Assembly: GCA_902825945.1 (NCBI GenBank)
Contig: CADECY010000014.1
Location: 1-64,000 of the forward strand
Direction of reading: 5' to 3'
Origin: an uncultured Acidobacteriota bacterium
Lineage (GTDB): Bacteria > Acidobacteriota > Terriglobia > Bryobacterales > Bryobacteraceae
Length of the DNA stretch: 64,000 nt
The position numbers and the translations under genes were made by a program. Positions 36,405-45,290 of this stretch are shown piece by piece (the first letter of the stretch is position 1; each line of letters begins with the position of its first letter). The notes under the pieces are model-generated. The model was not told the origin of the DNA. It searched no databases and saw only the letters and a program-made list of their open reading frames with translations.

Positions 36405-37673
36405 CTACGCCTTCGGATATTTCCACGGCGCACGATAGGCGCGGCTCAGCAGCTTGTTGGCGGCTTCGTCGCCCACCACTCGCTCGCGCATCCCGTCCCA
36501 GTTCAACGCCCGGCCCGTGCGCCCACTCATCATCGCGAGCAGACTCATCGTGGTGGCGCGGTGGCCGAGTTCGATGTCGCAGGCCACGCGCCGGCCGGAC
36601 CGGATCGAATGGATGAAGTCGGCGAACAACTCCCGAATGTTCTGCGAATCGGGCTCGTTCAGTTTCGGGTCCATGTGGACCGTGCTCTTTTTCGGATCGG
36701 CCGGGTAGAACGTCCAGCCATCGCGCCAACCCATGTGGAACGTCCCTTCGGTGCCGTAGAAGTAGCAGCCGAGCGGAGCCTTTTCGGCGTTGTTTCCGCC
36801 GTACTGGCGATGTTCCCACGTGGCCGTGAAACTCTCGAATTCGAAGGTGGCGATCTGGGTGTCCGGCGCGTTGAGCGAATCCTGCTTGATATGGCGGCTG
36901 GCGGTCGAATAGACCCGGCGCGGCCACTTCTCCTCGTTCCACCAGAGGATCTGATCGAACCAGTGGATGCCCCAATCGCCGATCACTCCGTTCGCATAGT
37001 CGAGATGATAGCGGAAGCCCTTCGGATGCAGACTCGCGTTGAAGGGGCGCATCGGCGCGGGTCCGCACCACATGTCCCAATCGAGTCCCGCGGGCGGTTC
37101 CGAGTCCGGCGTCTTGGTTCCAGGTCCGGCAGCGTTGTGGACAAACGCGCGCACCATCGCGATCTTACCCACGCGGCCCGACCGCAGAAACTCCATGCCA
37201 CTGATGTTGTGCGGCGATACGCGGCGGTGTGTGCCCACCTGGACCACCCGATTCCCGGCGCGCGCCGCGGTGACCATCGCGCGTCCTTCGAGGATCGTAT
37301 GGGAGACCGGTTTCTCGACGTAGACGTGCGCGCCATTCTTCACTGCCTCGATCGCCACCAGAGGATGCCAGTGATCGGGCGTGGCGACGATGCAGATCTC
37401 GGGCTTTTCCTTGGCGATCATCTCGCGGAAGTCTTTGTAGCGTTTCGGCCGGTCCGAAGTCAGCTTCTCGACTTCCGCTGCTCCCGCCGCGATCTGCTTC
37501 TCATCCACGTCGCACAGAGCCACCATCTCGCAGTCACCCGAGCGGATCGCCTCGCGGGTGATGTTCATGCCCCACCAGCCGGTGCCCACGGTGGCCGTTC
37601 GATACCGCCGCCGGGGTTGCGCTCCGAGGAAGGCGGGCGCGGCGGCGAGAAGCGCGGTTCTTCTGGAAAACAT
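36405..37673 (-). CDS. Gfo/Idh/MocA family oxidoreductase, Tat-exported type
   Basis: The 422-residue protein has a twin-arginine-like leader (MFSRRTALLAAAPAFLG). The NAD(P)-binding fold begins RYRTATVGTGWWGMNITREA, and the family motif EKP appears in HVYVEKPVSHTI after DHWHPLVAIEAVKNG. The C-terminal substrate domain includes GVIGDWGIHWFDQILWW with a conserved His pair and GTEGTFHMGW. These enzymes act on sugars or related polyols with bound NAD(P), and Tat-type members are abundant in Acidobacteria and Planctomycetes. The exact substrate is unknown. It converges with the DoxX-thioredoxin gene at 6 bp. Confidence 0.87.
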   Translation of the reverse strand: MFSRRTALLAAAPAFLGAQPRRRYRTATVGTGWWGMNITREAIRSGDCEMVALCDVDEKQIAAGAAEVEKLTSDRPKRYKDFREMIAKEKPEICIVATPDHWHPLVAIEAVKNGAHVYVEKPVSHTILEGRAMVTAARAGNRVVQVGTHRRVSPHNISGMEFLRSGRVGKIAMVRAFVHNAAGPGTKTPDSEPPAGLDWDMWCGPAPMRPFNASLHPKGFRYHLDYANGVIGDWGIHWFDQILWWNEEKWPRRVYSTASRHIKQDSLNAPDTQIATFEFESFTATWEHRQYGGNNAEKAPLGCYFYGTEGTFHMGWRDGWTFYPADPKKSTVHMDPKLNEPDSQNIRELFADFIHSIRSGRRVACDIELGHRATTMSLLAMMSGRTGRALNWDGMRERVVGDEAANKLLSRAYRAPWKYPKA

Positions 37674-37716
37674 GTTCGCCCTCGAATGTTACCATCGAGA
37701 TAGACATCGGAGGAAC

Positions 37717-38232
37717 ATGAAGCTACTGCTCTTGGCGGCGGCCCTGTCTGCCTGCGCCGCGCAGACGCGCGAGATCTCGGCGAGCATCGGATACGCGGGA
37801 ACCGGAGACGACGAAGGTTCGCTGGGCAAAGGAATCACCGGTGGCTTCGCGCTCGGCTACCGGACATCGGGCCGGTGGGGATTCGAAGCCGACTATGGCG
37901 CGTCGCGGAACTATCGCGACAACATCGGTGGCCGCGAATATCGTGGTGTCGCGCACGCTGTACTCGGCAACGCACTTGTCCATTTTTCGAGCGGCCGCGC
38001 GCAACCATATCTGCTGGTTGGAGCTGGATTGATGAACTACTCGAGCGGCGGACGGTCCGGCACCGGAGCCGCGGGGGCGATCGGGTTCGGAGTGAAGGGC
38101 ATGTTGACCGATCACCTGTTCATCCGGCCCGAGTTTCGACTCACGGTGGGCGTGACCAGCGGGCTGAAGAGCGCGATCGAAGCGCCCGCGAGTGTCGCGC
38201 GCGTCACGATGGGAATCGGGTATGGCTGGTAG
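37717..38232 (+). CDS. Small outer-membrane beta-barrel protein
   Basis: The 171-residue protein begins with a signal peptide (MKLLLLAAALSACAAQ) and then alternates hydrophobic and polar residues with Gly and aromatic girdle residues: EISASIGYAGTGDDEG, GGFALGYRTSGRWGFEADYG, HAVLGNALVHFSS, PYLLVGAGLMNYS, LFIRPEFRLTVGV and a last strand VARVTMGIGYGW with a terminal aromatic. This is an eight-strand type barrel of the OmpA-like/opacity porin group. A strong ribosome site (GGAGGA) precedes ATG 37717. The TIR gene converges 4 bp after the stop. Function unknown. Confidence 0.8.
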   Translation: MKLLLLAAALSACAAQTREISASIGYAGTGDDEGSLGKGITGGFALGYRTSGRWGFEADYGASRNYRDNIGGREYRGVAHAVLGNALVHFSSGRAQPYLLVGAGLMNYSSGGRSGTGAAGAIGFGVKGMLTDHLFIRPEFRLTVGVTSGLKSAIEAPASVARVTMGIGYGW

Positions 38233-38235
38233 GGC

Positions 38236-39636
38236 TCAGAACCCGAAATCGAGTGCCAACTGCTGGCCCGAATCCTGCTGGCGTTGCGGCGGCGCGCTTC
38301 CGCTCGCCATCCACGAGAGCTCCCAATCGGCTTCCTTGCGCGCGGTCTCATCTCCACGCGATTCCGCGGCTCCGGCCAACCGCTCCATCACGCGGCGGGC
38401 TTCGTCATCGCGATTTCGCGCGCGCAGATAGGTGAACAGGCACTGCGACAAGCGGACCGCGAGCGGCCAATGATTCTCGAACCCCCACTCGATCGCCGTG
38501 GCGGCTTCGGGCAGCGCATCGGCGGCAAGCGCGCCATCGAGCCGCCAGCGTTCGATCGCATCGGCCACGGTCTCCGCGAGCGCGGCTTGGCGCGACGGGT
38601 CCGCTGGTTGCGGATACGAGAGGCGAATGCGTTTTCCCGCAAGGTCGAACCGAACCGCGTGCCCGCCTTCGACTAGCGAGGCTGCCGCCGATCGCGCGTT
38701 CTCCTCGAAAAGACCCGCCGCATTCGCCGCGATCGACACAGCCGCAGCGTGCGGACCACACGCGCGCAGCGTCTCGAGCAGCCGCCCAGCGTCTGATTCG
38801 GCCGCGACCGGGTAGGCATCCGGCGGCGCGGAGCTGTCGAGGTGAAACTCGCGATATCGCGATCGCAACGCGGGCAGACGGCTGGTGACCAGAATCGACG
38901 CGCGCGCGGAGTCGGCCAGCAACTGATCCTCGCCCGTGACGTTGTCGAGCACCACCAGCACGCGATGTTCGAGGAATGCCGCGGTCCCCGCCTGCTCGCG
39001 CAGATCGTTGTGGATGCGCTCGGGATGATTCGTGCCGCAATCGGCCCAATAAACCTCACGAAAATGCCGCGAGGCGAGGCGCGCGAACTCCTGCGCCAGC
39101 GCGGTCTTTCCACTCGCGGGTTCGGGATTGAGCAGTGCCGCTTGTCCCGGTGCGTCGACGAGCGCCGCGAACAGGGCGTCGATCTCGAGGTCGCGGCCTT
39201 CGAATCCGGGGACCGGCGCAAGGTCCAGCCGTTCGGCCGCGGGCGGATGCAAGGCGATCGCCCAGCGCTCCAGGTCGCGCAGAGTCTCGAAGCCGTCACC
39301 GGTCCAGGTGAAGAAGCGGCGCCGCTCCAGCATCTTCGGATAGGCGCAGTCGTCGAGTTTCACGCATGCGACCGGTGGAGATCCATTGGCCTCCACGTGT
39401 TCGAGCAAGCCTGCCCATTCTTCCCTCTGGACCCGAGCGCGCACGGAGGCCGGCGAAAGCAGCGCGATGATCGCGGCGCTGGCCATGCCGCGATCCCACA
39501 GTTCGGGAATCGCGCGATCAGGCAACACGCAGGGTTCGAGCCACGGCCGGACCTCGGCACATGCCTCGAGCCGCGCTGCGATCGCTTCCGCCGTGGAGAG
39601 ATCTCGCGGTGCGTGGCAGATCAGGATGTCGAGCAT
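38236..39636 (-). CDS. TIR-NB-ARC-like protein, short immune-type STAND NTPase
   Basis: The 466-residue protein opens with a TIR domain (about 1-110): MLDILICHAPRDLSTAEAIA, IIALLSPASVRARVQREEWA with Glu residues 72-73 in the place of the NAD-cleaving Glu, and PPVACVKLDDCAYPKML. Then come GFEGRDLEIDALFAALV and an NB-ARC NTPase core: PEPASGKTAL (G176-K177-T178, lacking the first Gly of Walker A), Walker B VLVVLDN (D231) and the RNBS-B-like ILVTSR (248-253). The C-terminal 200 residues are helical without visible TPR or LRR sensors. TIR-STAND proteins in bacteria often act in antiphage abortive infection by NAD depletion. Role here is inferred. Confidence 0.75.
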   Translation of the reverse strand: MLDILICHAPRDLSTAEAIAARLEACAEVRPWLEPCVLPDRAIPELWDRGMASAAIIALLSPASVRARVQREEWAGLLEHVEANGSPPVACVKLDDCAYPKMLERRRFFTWTGDGFETLRDLERWAIALHPPAAERLDLAPVPGFEGRDLEIDALFAALVDAPGQAALLNPEPASGKTALAQEFARLASRHFREVYWADCGTNHPERIHNDLREQAGTAAFLEHRVLVVLDNVTGEDQLLADSARASILVTSRLPALRSRYREFHLDSSAPPDAYPVAAESDAGRLLETLRACGPHAAAVSIAANAAGLFEENARSAAASLVEGGHAVRFDLAGKRIRLSYPQPADPSRQAALAETVADAIERWRLDGALAADALPEAATAIEWGFENHWPLAVRLSQCLFTYLRARNRDDEARRVMERLAGAAESRGDETARKEADWELSWMASGSAPPQRQQDSGQQLALDFGF

Positions 39637-39770
39637 GTGATCTCCTGTGATAGCACAAATGTTTCAAACAGATCCCGGAGATCTGGTCGAGCATCCGACA
39701 GGGAGGAGCGGACATAACGCCACTCACTACGCCCAATCCGGGAGATAGGCGGAGCGGGGACGCCCGGAAG

Positions 39771-40560
39771 CTACGTGGTCCGGAGATCGCCCGCGCGCAG
39801 CTTCACATAGCGGATTCCACTGCCATCGGGCTGGATGCACCAGAACAAGAGCAGCATCGAGCCATCGGGCAGCAGAGTGAGCGAAGGCTCGCCGAACGAA
39901 AAGTCCGTCCACTTGGAATGCCCAGCGGAGGTGCCGCGCCGGGTAGTGGTCTTGGCGCGCCACCGAGCCCGTTCGTTTCGAGCCCGAAGGCTGACTCCGT
40001 GGGTTTGGCACGCGCGATCCAGATTCCGGGTTCGCGGAATTTCCGCTGGTTGTAGGTCATCAAGACCGGCCTTCCGCCTGCGCGGTCAGGGAGACGGATT
40101 GACCCATGGTTTCCGTGTTGCCGGTGAAGCTCCAGGTGTCGCCGCCGTCGCTCGAGATCGCGTAGGCGTTCGAATAATCGCGCTTGGCCTCGTGATCGAC
40201 GTGCCACCCCGCGCACAACAGGCGGCCATCGGAGATCTCGATGGTCCACGCTTCCGCGCTGCCTGAATGCTCAGGGTTCGAAGCGAAGCGCGTTGCGGTC
40301 GCGCCAAGTCGCGCCCTGATCATCGGAGAGACAGACCACCACGCGGCGACGGTCCACCCTCGTTTCCGGATCGAAGTTGTTGTAGGGCGAGTAGGTCGCG
40401 AGCCAACGGCCCTTCAACGTTACGCAAGGGACACGGCGCCTCGGCGGATCCGGGGCCGTCCATCGGAGTGATCGCGGGCGCGCACCATGTCGCGCCGGAA
40501 TCGTCCGCGACCAGACGAGATCGTTCTGCATCCCCTGTGTCGCGTCCGACGTGCGGGTCT
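39771..40560 (-). pseudogene. Broken second copy of the sialidase-like gene
   Basis: This stretch matches 42690-43450 base for base at roughly 85 percent by eye, in the same orientation. Shared stretches include those coding YVKLRA, RKPTESAFG-like and SDDQGATWRDRNALRFEPEH, and a GWHVDHEAKRDY motif. The copy lacks the first 100 or so codons, and single-base insertions or losses break the frame, for example an extra base in the segment coding FEPEHSG near 40280. The final stop at 39771 gives a shifted tail. It is a duplicate that has been lost, separated from the intact gene by 2 kb. Confidence 0.82.
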
Positions 40561-40578
40561 GCGCGATCGAACCGTGGA

Positions 40579-41217
40579 TCAGGGCGCGGGGACAGTCCTT
40601 GTCGACACGCGCCCTTGGATGACCGATAGCGAACCATTGGCGCCGAAGTAGGGAGCCTCGATCAAGGCAGGTCCAACCGTTCCCGTGAAAATCGAGGATC
40701 GCGTGGTCGACTTACCGGTCAGGGAGTATCGATATTCGATTGCTCCGCTCGGATATATCGGAACGACCTGAGTGCGCGTCTTGGATCCAGTGGATTCTTC
40801 CGCGTAGGAATTGGCGCCGTCGTACATCGCGAATTCGCCCGTCCACGCTGATGGCGTGCCAGACCAATAGTACAGGAGCAGCATAGTCTCAGTGTGAATG
40901 TTCAACTCAATGCGGCGATCACCCCTCGTTCGGACAGCGCTCATCGGGGCGAGACCTCCTACGGACTCACATCTGTATTGCCGCTGAGTCGTCGTTCCCG
41001 GTGGCTGGAAGCCACAGGCATACCAATACACGTCCACCACCTCGCCGAATTGGGGGTGCGACACCGTGTTAATCTGCCCATAGGCATAGCTCGAGTCCGG
41101 ACCTGTTCCGTAGTCGAGGCGCGCCGACGGGATGGATCCGGTTAGCGAATAGTCCCCGAATTGAGCGACGGCTGATGCCAAGGCCACAAGAGTCAATAAC
41201 GCAACACGCTCGAGCAT
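40579..41217 (-). CDS. Uncharacterised secreted protein
   Basis: ATG 41217 gives 212 residues; GAGAGG lies about 6 bp upstream. The leader MLERVALLTLVALASAVAQ is clear. The mature part is beta-rich with two Cys in a short loop (YACGFQPPGTTTQRQYRCES) and regular Tyr/Gly/Ser strands (ARLDYGTGPDSSYAYGQINT, IEYRYSLTGKSTTRSSIF). No family is recognised. A jelly-roll or Ig-like extracellular domain is plausible. It lies between the two sialidase copies in a degraded stretch, so recent activity is uncertain, although this frame is intact. Confidence 0.6.
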   Translation of the reverse strand: MLERVALLTLVALASAVAQFGDYSLTGSIPSARLDYGTGPDSSYAYGQINTVSHPQFGEVVDVYWYACGFQPPGTTTQRQYRCESVGGLAPMSAVRTRGDRRIELNIHTETMLLLYYWSGTPSAWTGEFAMYDGANSYAEESTGSKTRTQVVPIYPSGAIEYRYSLTGKSTTRSSIFTGTVGPALIEAPYFGANGSLSVIQGRVSTRTVPAP

Positions 41218-41860
41218 GACGCACCTCTCTCCCTCAAAATGCCCTGCAAGGGGGGGGTACAGCGAGCGGTCATGCGCAGTGGCTTGCCCCACTCGCTATC
41301 CAACTCGGTACCGTCCTGAGTATACGCGCGGTCCGCAACCAAGTCAATATCATTTCGAGGCCGAATCAGTGAATTAAATGTTCGTGTGTTAGGGCTTTGC
41401 ACCAATGGCTTCCGGCTCGCGCGCCCACCGGATGAACACTAACGCTTCATCAGGAGCAATCCCACATCGTGGCCGGCCCACGGAGCCGCCAGATTAACCC
41501 ACCTGTCCCGGTTACCGCGTCACCGTGTTGGACCATGCTTCGATGACGCACGCAGCCATTCGACCCGAGGGGCGGCCCCCGGATCTTGCTGAATCCGGGC
41601 CTGGCAGTGACTCAAATGCCGGTGCCGGCCGCCGATCCGCAGCCATCACATCCGGCCTCAAGGCATGATCGGGGCGCGAGATAAGGGAGATCGACGTGGC
41701 GAACCACGAAGTAACCGCGAATCGTCTTCACCGAGTCCAGACCATTCAATTCAACGGGCCGCTGGACGATAGATACTCGGGCCCGGCTTGTTGTGAATAC
41801 GGATGCACCGAATATCGGGCCGCCGCCCAAGACATCGGGTGCTGGAAAGTTGCGCCTGTC
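41218..41860. other. 640-bp stretch of decayed or non-coding sequence
   Basis: No complete gene is visible. A minus-strand frame through 41612-41850 reads APDVLGGGPIFGASVFTTSR and YFVVRHVDLPYLAPRSC, which is protein-like but unrecognised, and it is continuous with the tail of the broken hydrolase. The region 41300-41600 has no frame above 60 codons. It must carry the promoter of the secreted protein ending at 40579. Confidence 0.45.
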
Positions 41861-42678
41861 CCGCGGCGCGAGCCAGAAAGTCTCGCCGGACCAGTGCGGC
41901 TTGCCGAGAGGAAGAGAGTGAACTTCCAGACGGGTCGGGATACATTCGAGTATCCAGCGCCGCCGTTGCCCACGCGCAACTGATCGGGCAGCGCCCTCTA
42001 CCCGGTGACCGGCCGAGTCACGGCAGTCCAGCAAGAAGCCCGAAGCAGCCGTATCGCGGAATTCGTCCTCACGCGGTCGTCCGCGCTACCGGTCACGATC
42101 CACACGCCGCGATCGCGCAAGGTATCTGCGATCCCGATGGCGTTCGCCTCCGCGATCATTGCGTGGGCGCCGTCGAACTCGGCAAGGATCGACAGTTGCG
42201 TCACCGGCGCGGACTTAGCGATGGATCAAGGCGCTTGACGGCGGCCGCCCAGTGAAACGCCATGAATCCACCGCGGGAGGTTCCGAAGACCGCGACTCGC
42301 GCGAGATCGGGGCCCAGCGGCCACGAAGCAGTCGAGCACCGCGGTGGCGCGCTTCACCGTCGCGGCGATGATGTCTTCCTGGTGATCGATCCGGTAACGC
42401 CACGTCTTCAGGCCTCCCGGTTCGCCCGTGCGTTGATCCTCGCTGTGACCCGGAAGATCGATCGAGACCTTCAGGACATTCAGCCCGAGAGCCTTCTGAC
42501 AGTCGACAAAGCGCTGCTCGGAGAGGCTCTGCTCCGCCGAACCCGCGAAGAAGAAGACCGTGGGAGCGCGACCGGAAGGTTTCGGCGTGACAACTCCGAA
42601 TCGAACTCCATCCGGCGTCTGTTCGATTGCGACTTCCGCCACGAGCGCCAATGGAACGAAGAGCGCCAGCGACTTCAT
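41860..42678 (-). pseudogene. Broken alpha/beta hydrolase, exported
   Basis: The start ATG at 42678 overlaps the sialidase stop as ATGA. The first part is intact: leader MKSLALFVPLALVAEVA, then TVFFFAGSAEQSL and ALGLNVLKVSIDLPGHSEDQ. The nucleophile elbow GTSRGGFMAFHWAAAVKRLD is in another frame near 42260, then VTQLSILAEFDGAHAM and GVWIVTGSADDRVRT in a third segment, and LEVHSLPLGKPHWSGE in a fourth near 41900. GxSxG plus an Asp and a final His would complete the catalytic triad if joined. At least two frameshifts make it non-functional. Relatives hydrolyse esters. Confidence 0.7.
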
Positions 42679-43745
42679 GTCGCGCGCAGCTTCACATACC
42701 GGATTCCGCTGCCATCCGGCTGGATGCACCAGAACAGGAGCAGCATCGATCCATCGGGCAGCAGGGTGAGCGAAGGCTCACCGAACGAAAAGTCCGTCCA
42801 CTCGGAATGCCCCGCCGACGTACCGTGACGCGTGGTGGTCTTGGCGTTCCACGCGATGTCGTTCGACTCGAGTCCGAAGCTATCTGCCGTGGGTTTGGCA
42901 CGGGCGATCCAGATTCCGGGTTCGCCGAATTTCCGTTGGTTGTACACCATCAGGATACGGCCATCGGCGAGCGACGTGAGCGCGACGGATTGGCCCATCG
43001 TCTCAGTGTTCCCGGTAGCGCTCCAGGTGTCGCCGCCGTCGCTCGATACCGCGTAGGCGTTCGGGTAGTCGCGTTTCGCTTCATGATCGACGTGCCACCC
43101 CGCGCACAACAGCCGGCCATCCGAGAGTTCGATGGTCCAAGCTTCCGCACCGCCGGAATGCTCCGGTTCGAAGCGAAGCGCGTTGCGGTGATTCCAAGTC
43201 GCGCCCTGATCATCGGAGAGACAGACCACCACACGGCGGCGGTCCACCGTCGTTTCCGGGTCGAAGTTGTTGTAGGGCGAGTACGTCGCGATCCAACGGC
43301 CCGTCGAGGTCACGCACAGCGGACACGGCGCCTCGGCCGATCCAGGCCCGTCCGTCGGAATAATCGACGGCGCGGACCATGTGACTCCGCGATCGCTCGA
43401 GCGCGACCATACGACATCGTTCCGCATCATCCCCTGAGTCGCGTCAGACCAGAACGATTCGCCGGGCTGACCGATCTTCATCCGGATTCCGTGCAGGAAC
43501 GGGCCCGGTCCGATCGAGCAGAAGATCGAATCGGTCGCGCCGAGATCCGGGAACGCGGGTACGGGTTCGGACCATGTGATTCCGCCATCGTGCGAACGCG
43601 CGAGCAGCGGAACGAAGTCGTTGACTCCGAGTCCGGACTGCACCATGAACGAAGCGAGCAACGAGCCATCGGGCTGAACGACGCAGCGCGGTCCACAGGC
43701 GAATGGCGTTCGCAGAACAAAACCTTGCGCGATCGTTTCAAACAT
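42675..43745 (-). CDS. Sialidase-like BNR/Asp-box glycoside hydrolase
   Basis: ATG 43745 gives 356 residues. The protein is a six-blade beta-propeller of the sialidase superfamily. Asp-boxes of the form SxDxGxTW are visible: ARSHDGGITWSEP, SRSSDRGVTWSAP, CLSDDQGATWNHR and VSSDGGDTWSATG. RCVVQPDGSLLASF and SFGEPSLTLLPDGSMLLLFW mark the first and last blades. No signal peptide is seen, in contrast to many secreted sialidases. True sialidase activity would need the arginine triad, which I cannot confirm. The start lies 8 bp inside the D-aminoacylase gene and the stop overlaps the hydrolase start. A decayed copy lies downstream. Confidence 0.8.
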   Translation of the reverse strand: MFETIAQGFVLRTPFACGPRCVVQPDGSLLASFMVQSGLGVNDFVPLLARSHDGGITWSEPVPAFPDLGATDSIFCSIGPGPFLHGIRMKIGQPGESFWSDATQGMMRNDVVWSRSSDRGVTWSAPSIIPTDGPGSAEAPCPLCVTSTGRWIATYSPYNNFDPETTVDRRRVVVCLSDDQGATWNHRNALRFEPEHSGGAEAWTIELSDGRLLCAGWHVDHEAKRDYPNAYAVSSDGGDTWSATGNTETMGQSVALTSLADGRILMVYNQRKFGEPGIWIARAKPTADSFGLESNDIAWNAKTTTRHGTSAGHSEWTDFSFGEPSLTLLPDGSMLLLFWCIQPDGSGIRYVKLRAT

Positions 43746-45288
43746 GATGGCACAAACCCTGGCCGGCGGCTTCACCGGTAAGACTGCCGTCGCGCACCCC
43801 GAACCGGCCATTCACGATCACGTGACGAATCCCTTCCGGGTCGCGAGCCGGATCCGAGTAGTCCGCATGCGTACCGATCTTCGCGTAGTCGAACACCACC
43901 AGGTCGGCGAATTTGCCGGGCGCGATCACGCCGCGATCCTTGAATTGGAACCGCCTGGACGCCTGGGCACTCGTCTTGACGATCGCATCTTCGAGGGCCA
44001 GCCATCCCTTGTCACGCACGTATTCGCCGAGGAACTTCGGATACGTTCCGAAGGTGCGCGGATGCGACAGCCCATCCTCGAGCACGAAGCCGTCGGTGAT
44101 CACCGAGTTCAGCGGATGCGTGAGCACCTTGCGCAGATTGTCCTCGTTGTTGTTGAACGAGATGATGAACACATCGCCGTCCTGCTCCCGGATCAGCGTC
44201 ATCGCCATGATGGGGGGCCGGAGGCCGCGATCGCCCGCGATCCGCTGGATCGACTTCCCGATCAGACCGCGCGCGCTATCGTGCTTGACGCCGCAGATGA
44301 TGATATCGTCCCATGTGTTCGCCATGCCGTCGTCCGTCTCTTTCGCGATCCGGTCGAACTTTTGCGGATCGGCGAGTTCCCGGAGAAGGCCCGCGGCGCC
44401 TCCGTCCTGGCACCACTTGGGCAGGAATTGCAAGAGCGAACACGAGCCCGCGAGGTACGGATAGGCATCCATGTTGATGTCGAGCCCGGAGCGGTGCGCC
44501 GCTTCGATCCGTTCGAGCGCGGCATCGAGCCGGTGCCAGTTCTTCTGCCCCACCACCTGCATGTGCGAGATCTGCACGGGCACGCCCGCGCGGCGCCCCA
44601 CCTCGATCGACTCTTCCACCGCCTCGATGACTTTGAACTTGTAGTCGCGCATGTGCGTGGTGTAGTAGGCGCCGTGTTCACGCACGGGTCCGCACAAGCG
44701 CACGATCTCATCGGTGTTCGAAAAGCTCGCCGCGCCGCAGTTGAGTCCGGTGGAGAAACCGAGTGATCCGGCTTCGAGGGAAGCGTGCAGCGCCTTCTCC
44801 ATCACGCCGAAATCCTCTTCCGACGGCAAGTCACCACGCATGCGCATCGCGTAGACGCGCAGGGCCGAATGTCCGGTGAGCGCGGCGACATTCAGCACGG
44901 GCTTCGCCTTCTCGAGCGCGTCGAAGTATTGAGCCGCGGAAGCCATGCCTTCGACCGGTTCGCCATCGAAGATCTCGCCGGTCATCTTCGGCATGTTCGG
45001 AAGCGTGGGATAGAGCGAGAATCCGCAGTTACCGATCACCTCGGTGGTCACGCCCTGCAGCAGCTTGTTCGGCTTGCGCGCGAGCACCTCCATGTCGGCG
45101 TGGCTGTGGACATCGATGAAGCCGGGTGCGAGGTGGAGTCCTGCGCAGTCGACTCGCTCGGCTTCGACACCGGCATCGATCGCCCCAGTCGCGGCGATCC
45201 GGTCATCCTCGATCAGCAGCGACCCGGAGTAGGCGGGTGCCCCGGTTCCGTCAACAATGGTTGCGTTGGTGAGAAGCGTGCGTTTCAT
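43738..45288 (-). CDS. N-acyl-D-amino-acid deacylase (D-aminoacylase)
   Basis: The 516-residue amidohydrolase removes an acyl group from N-acyl-D-amino acids. Visible motifs: APGFIDVHSHADMEVL (HxH metal ligands), EVIGNCGFSLYP with the ligand Cys typical of D-aminoacylases, HMRDYKFKVIEAVEESIEV, PVQISHMQVVGQKNW, DINMDAYPYLAGS and APGKFADLVVFD near the end. Length suits the family (about 480-520). It sits 2 bp after the MFS transporter stop and overlaps the sialidase-like gene by 8 bp, so it belongs to the same operon. It suggests that the locus handles an N-acylated D-amino-acid or amide substrate. Confidence 0.87.
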   Translation of the reverse strand: MKRTLLTNATIVDGTGAPAYSGSLLIEDDRIAATGAIDAGVEAERVDCAGLHLAPGFIDVHSHADMEVLARKPNKLLQGVTTEVIGNCGFSLYPTLPNMPKMTGEIFDGEPVEGMASAAQYFDALEKAKPVLNVAALTGHSALRVYAMRMRGDLPSEEDFGVMEKALHASLEAGSLGFSTGLNCGAASFSNTDEIVRLCGPVREHGAYYTTHMRDYKFKVIEAVEESIEVGRRAGVPVQISHMQVVGQKNWHRLDAALERIEAAHRSGLDINMDAYPYLAGSCSLLQFLPKWCQDGGAAGLLRELADPQKFDRIAKETDDGMANTWDDIIICGVKHDSARGLIGKSIQRIAGDRGLRPPIMAMTLIREQDGDVFIISFNNNEDNLRKVLTHPLNSVITDGFVLEDGLSHPRTFGTYPKFLGEYVRDKGWLALEDAIVKTSAQASRRFQFKDRGVIAPGKFADLVVFDYAKIGTHADYSDPARDPEGIRHVIVNGRFGVRDGSLTGEAAGQGLCHHV

Positions 45289-45290
45289 AT

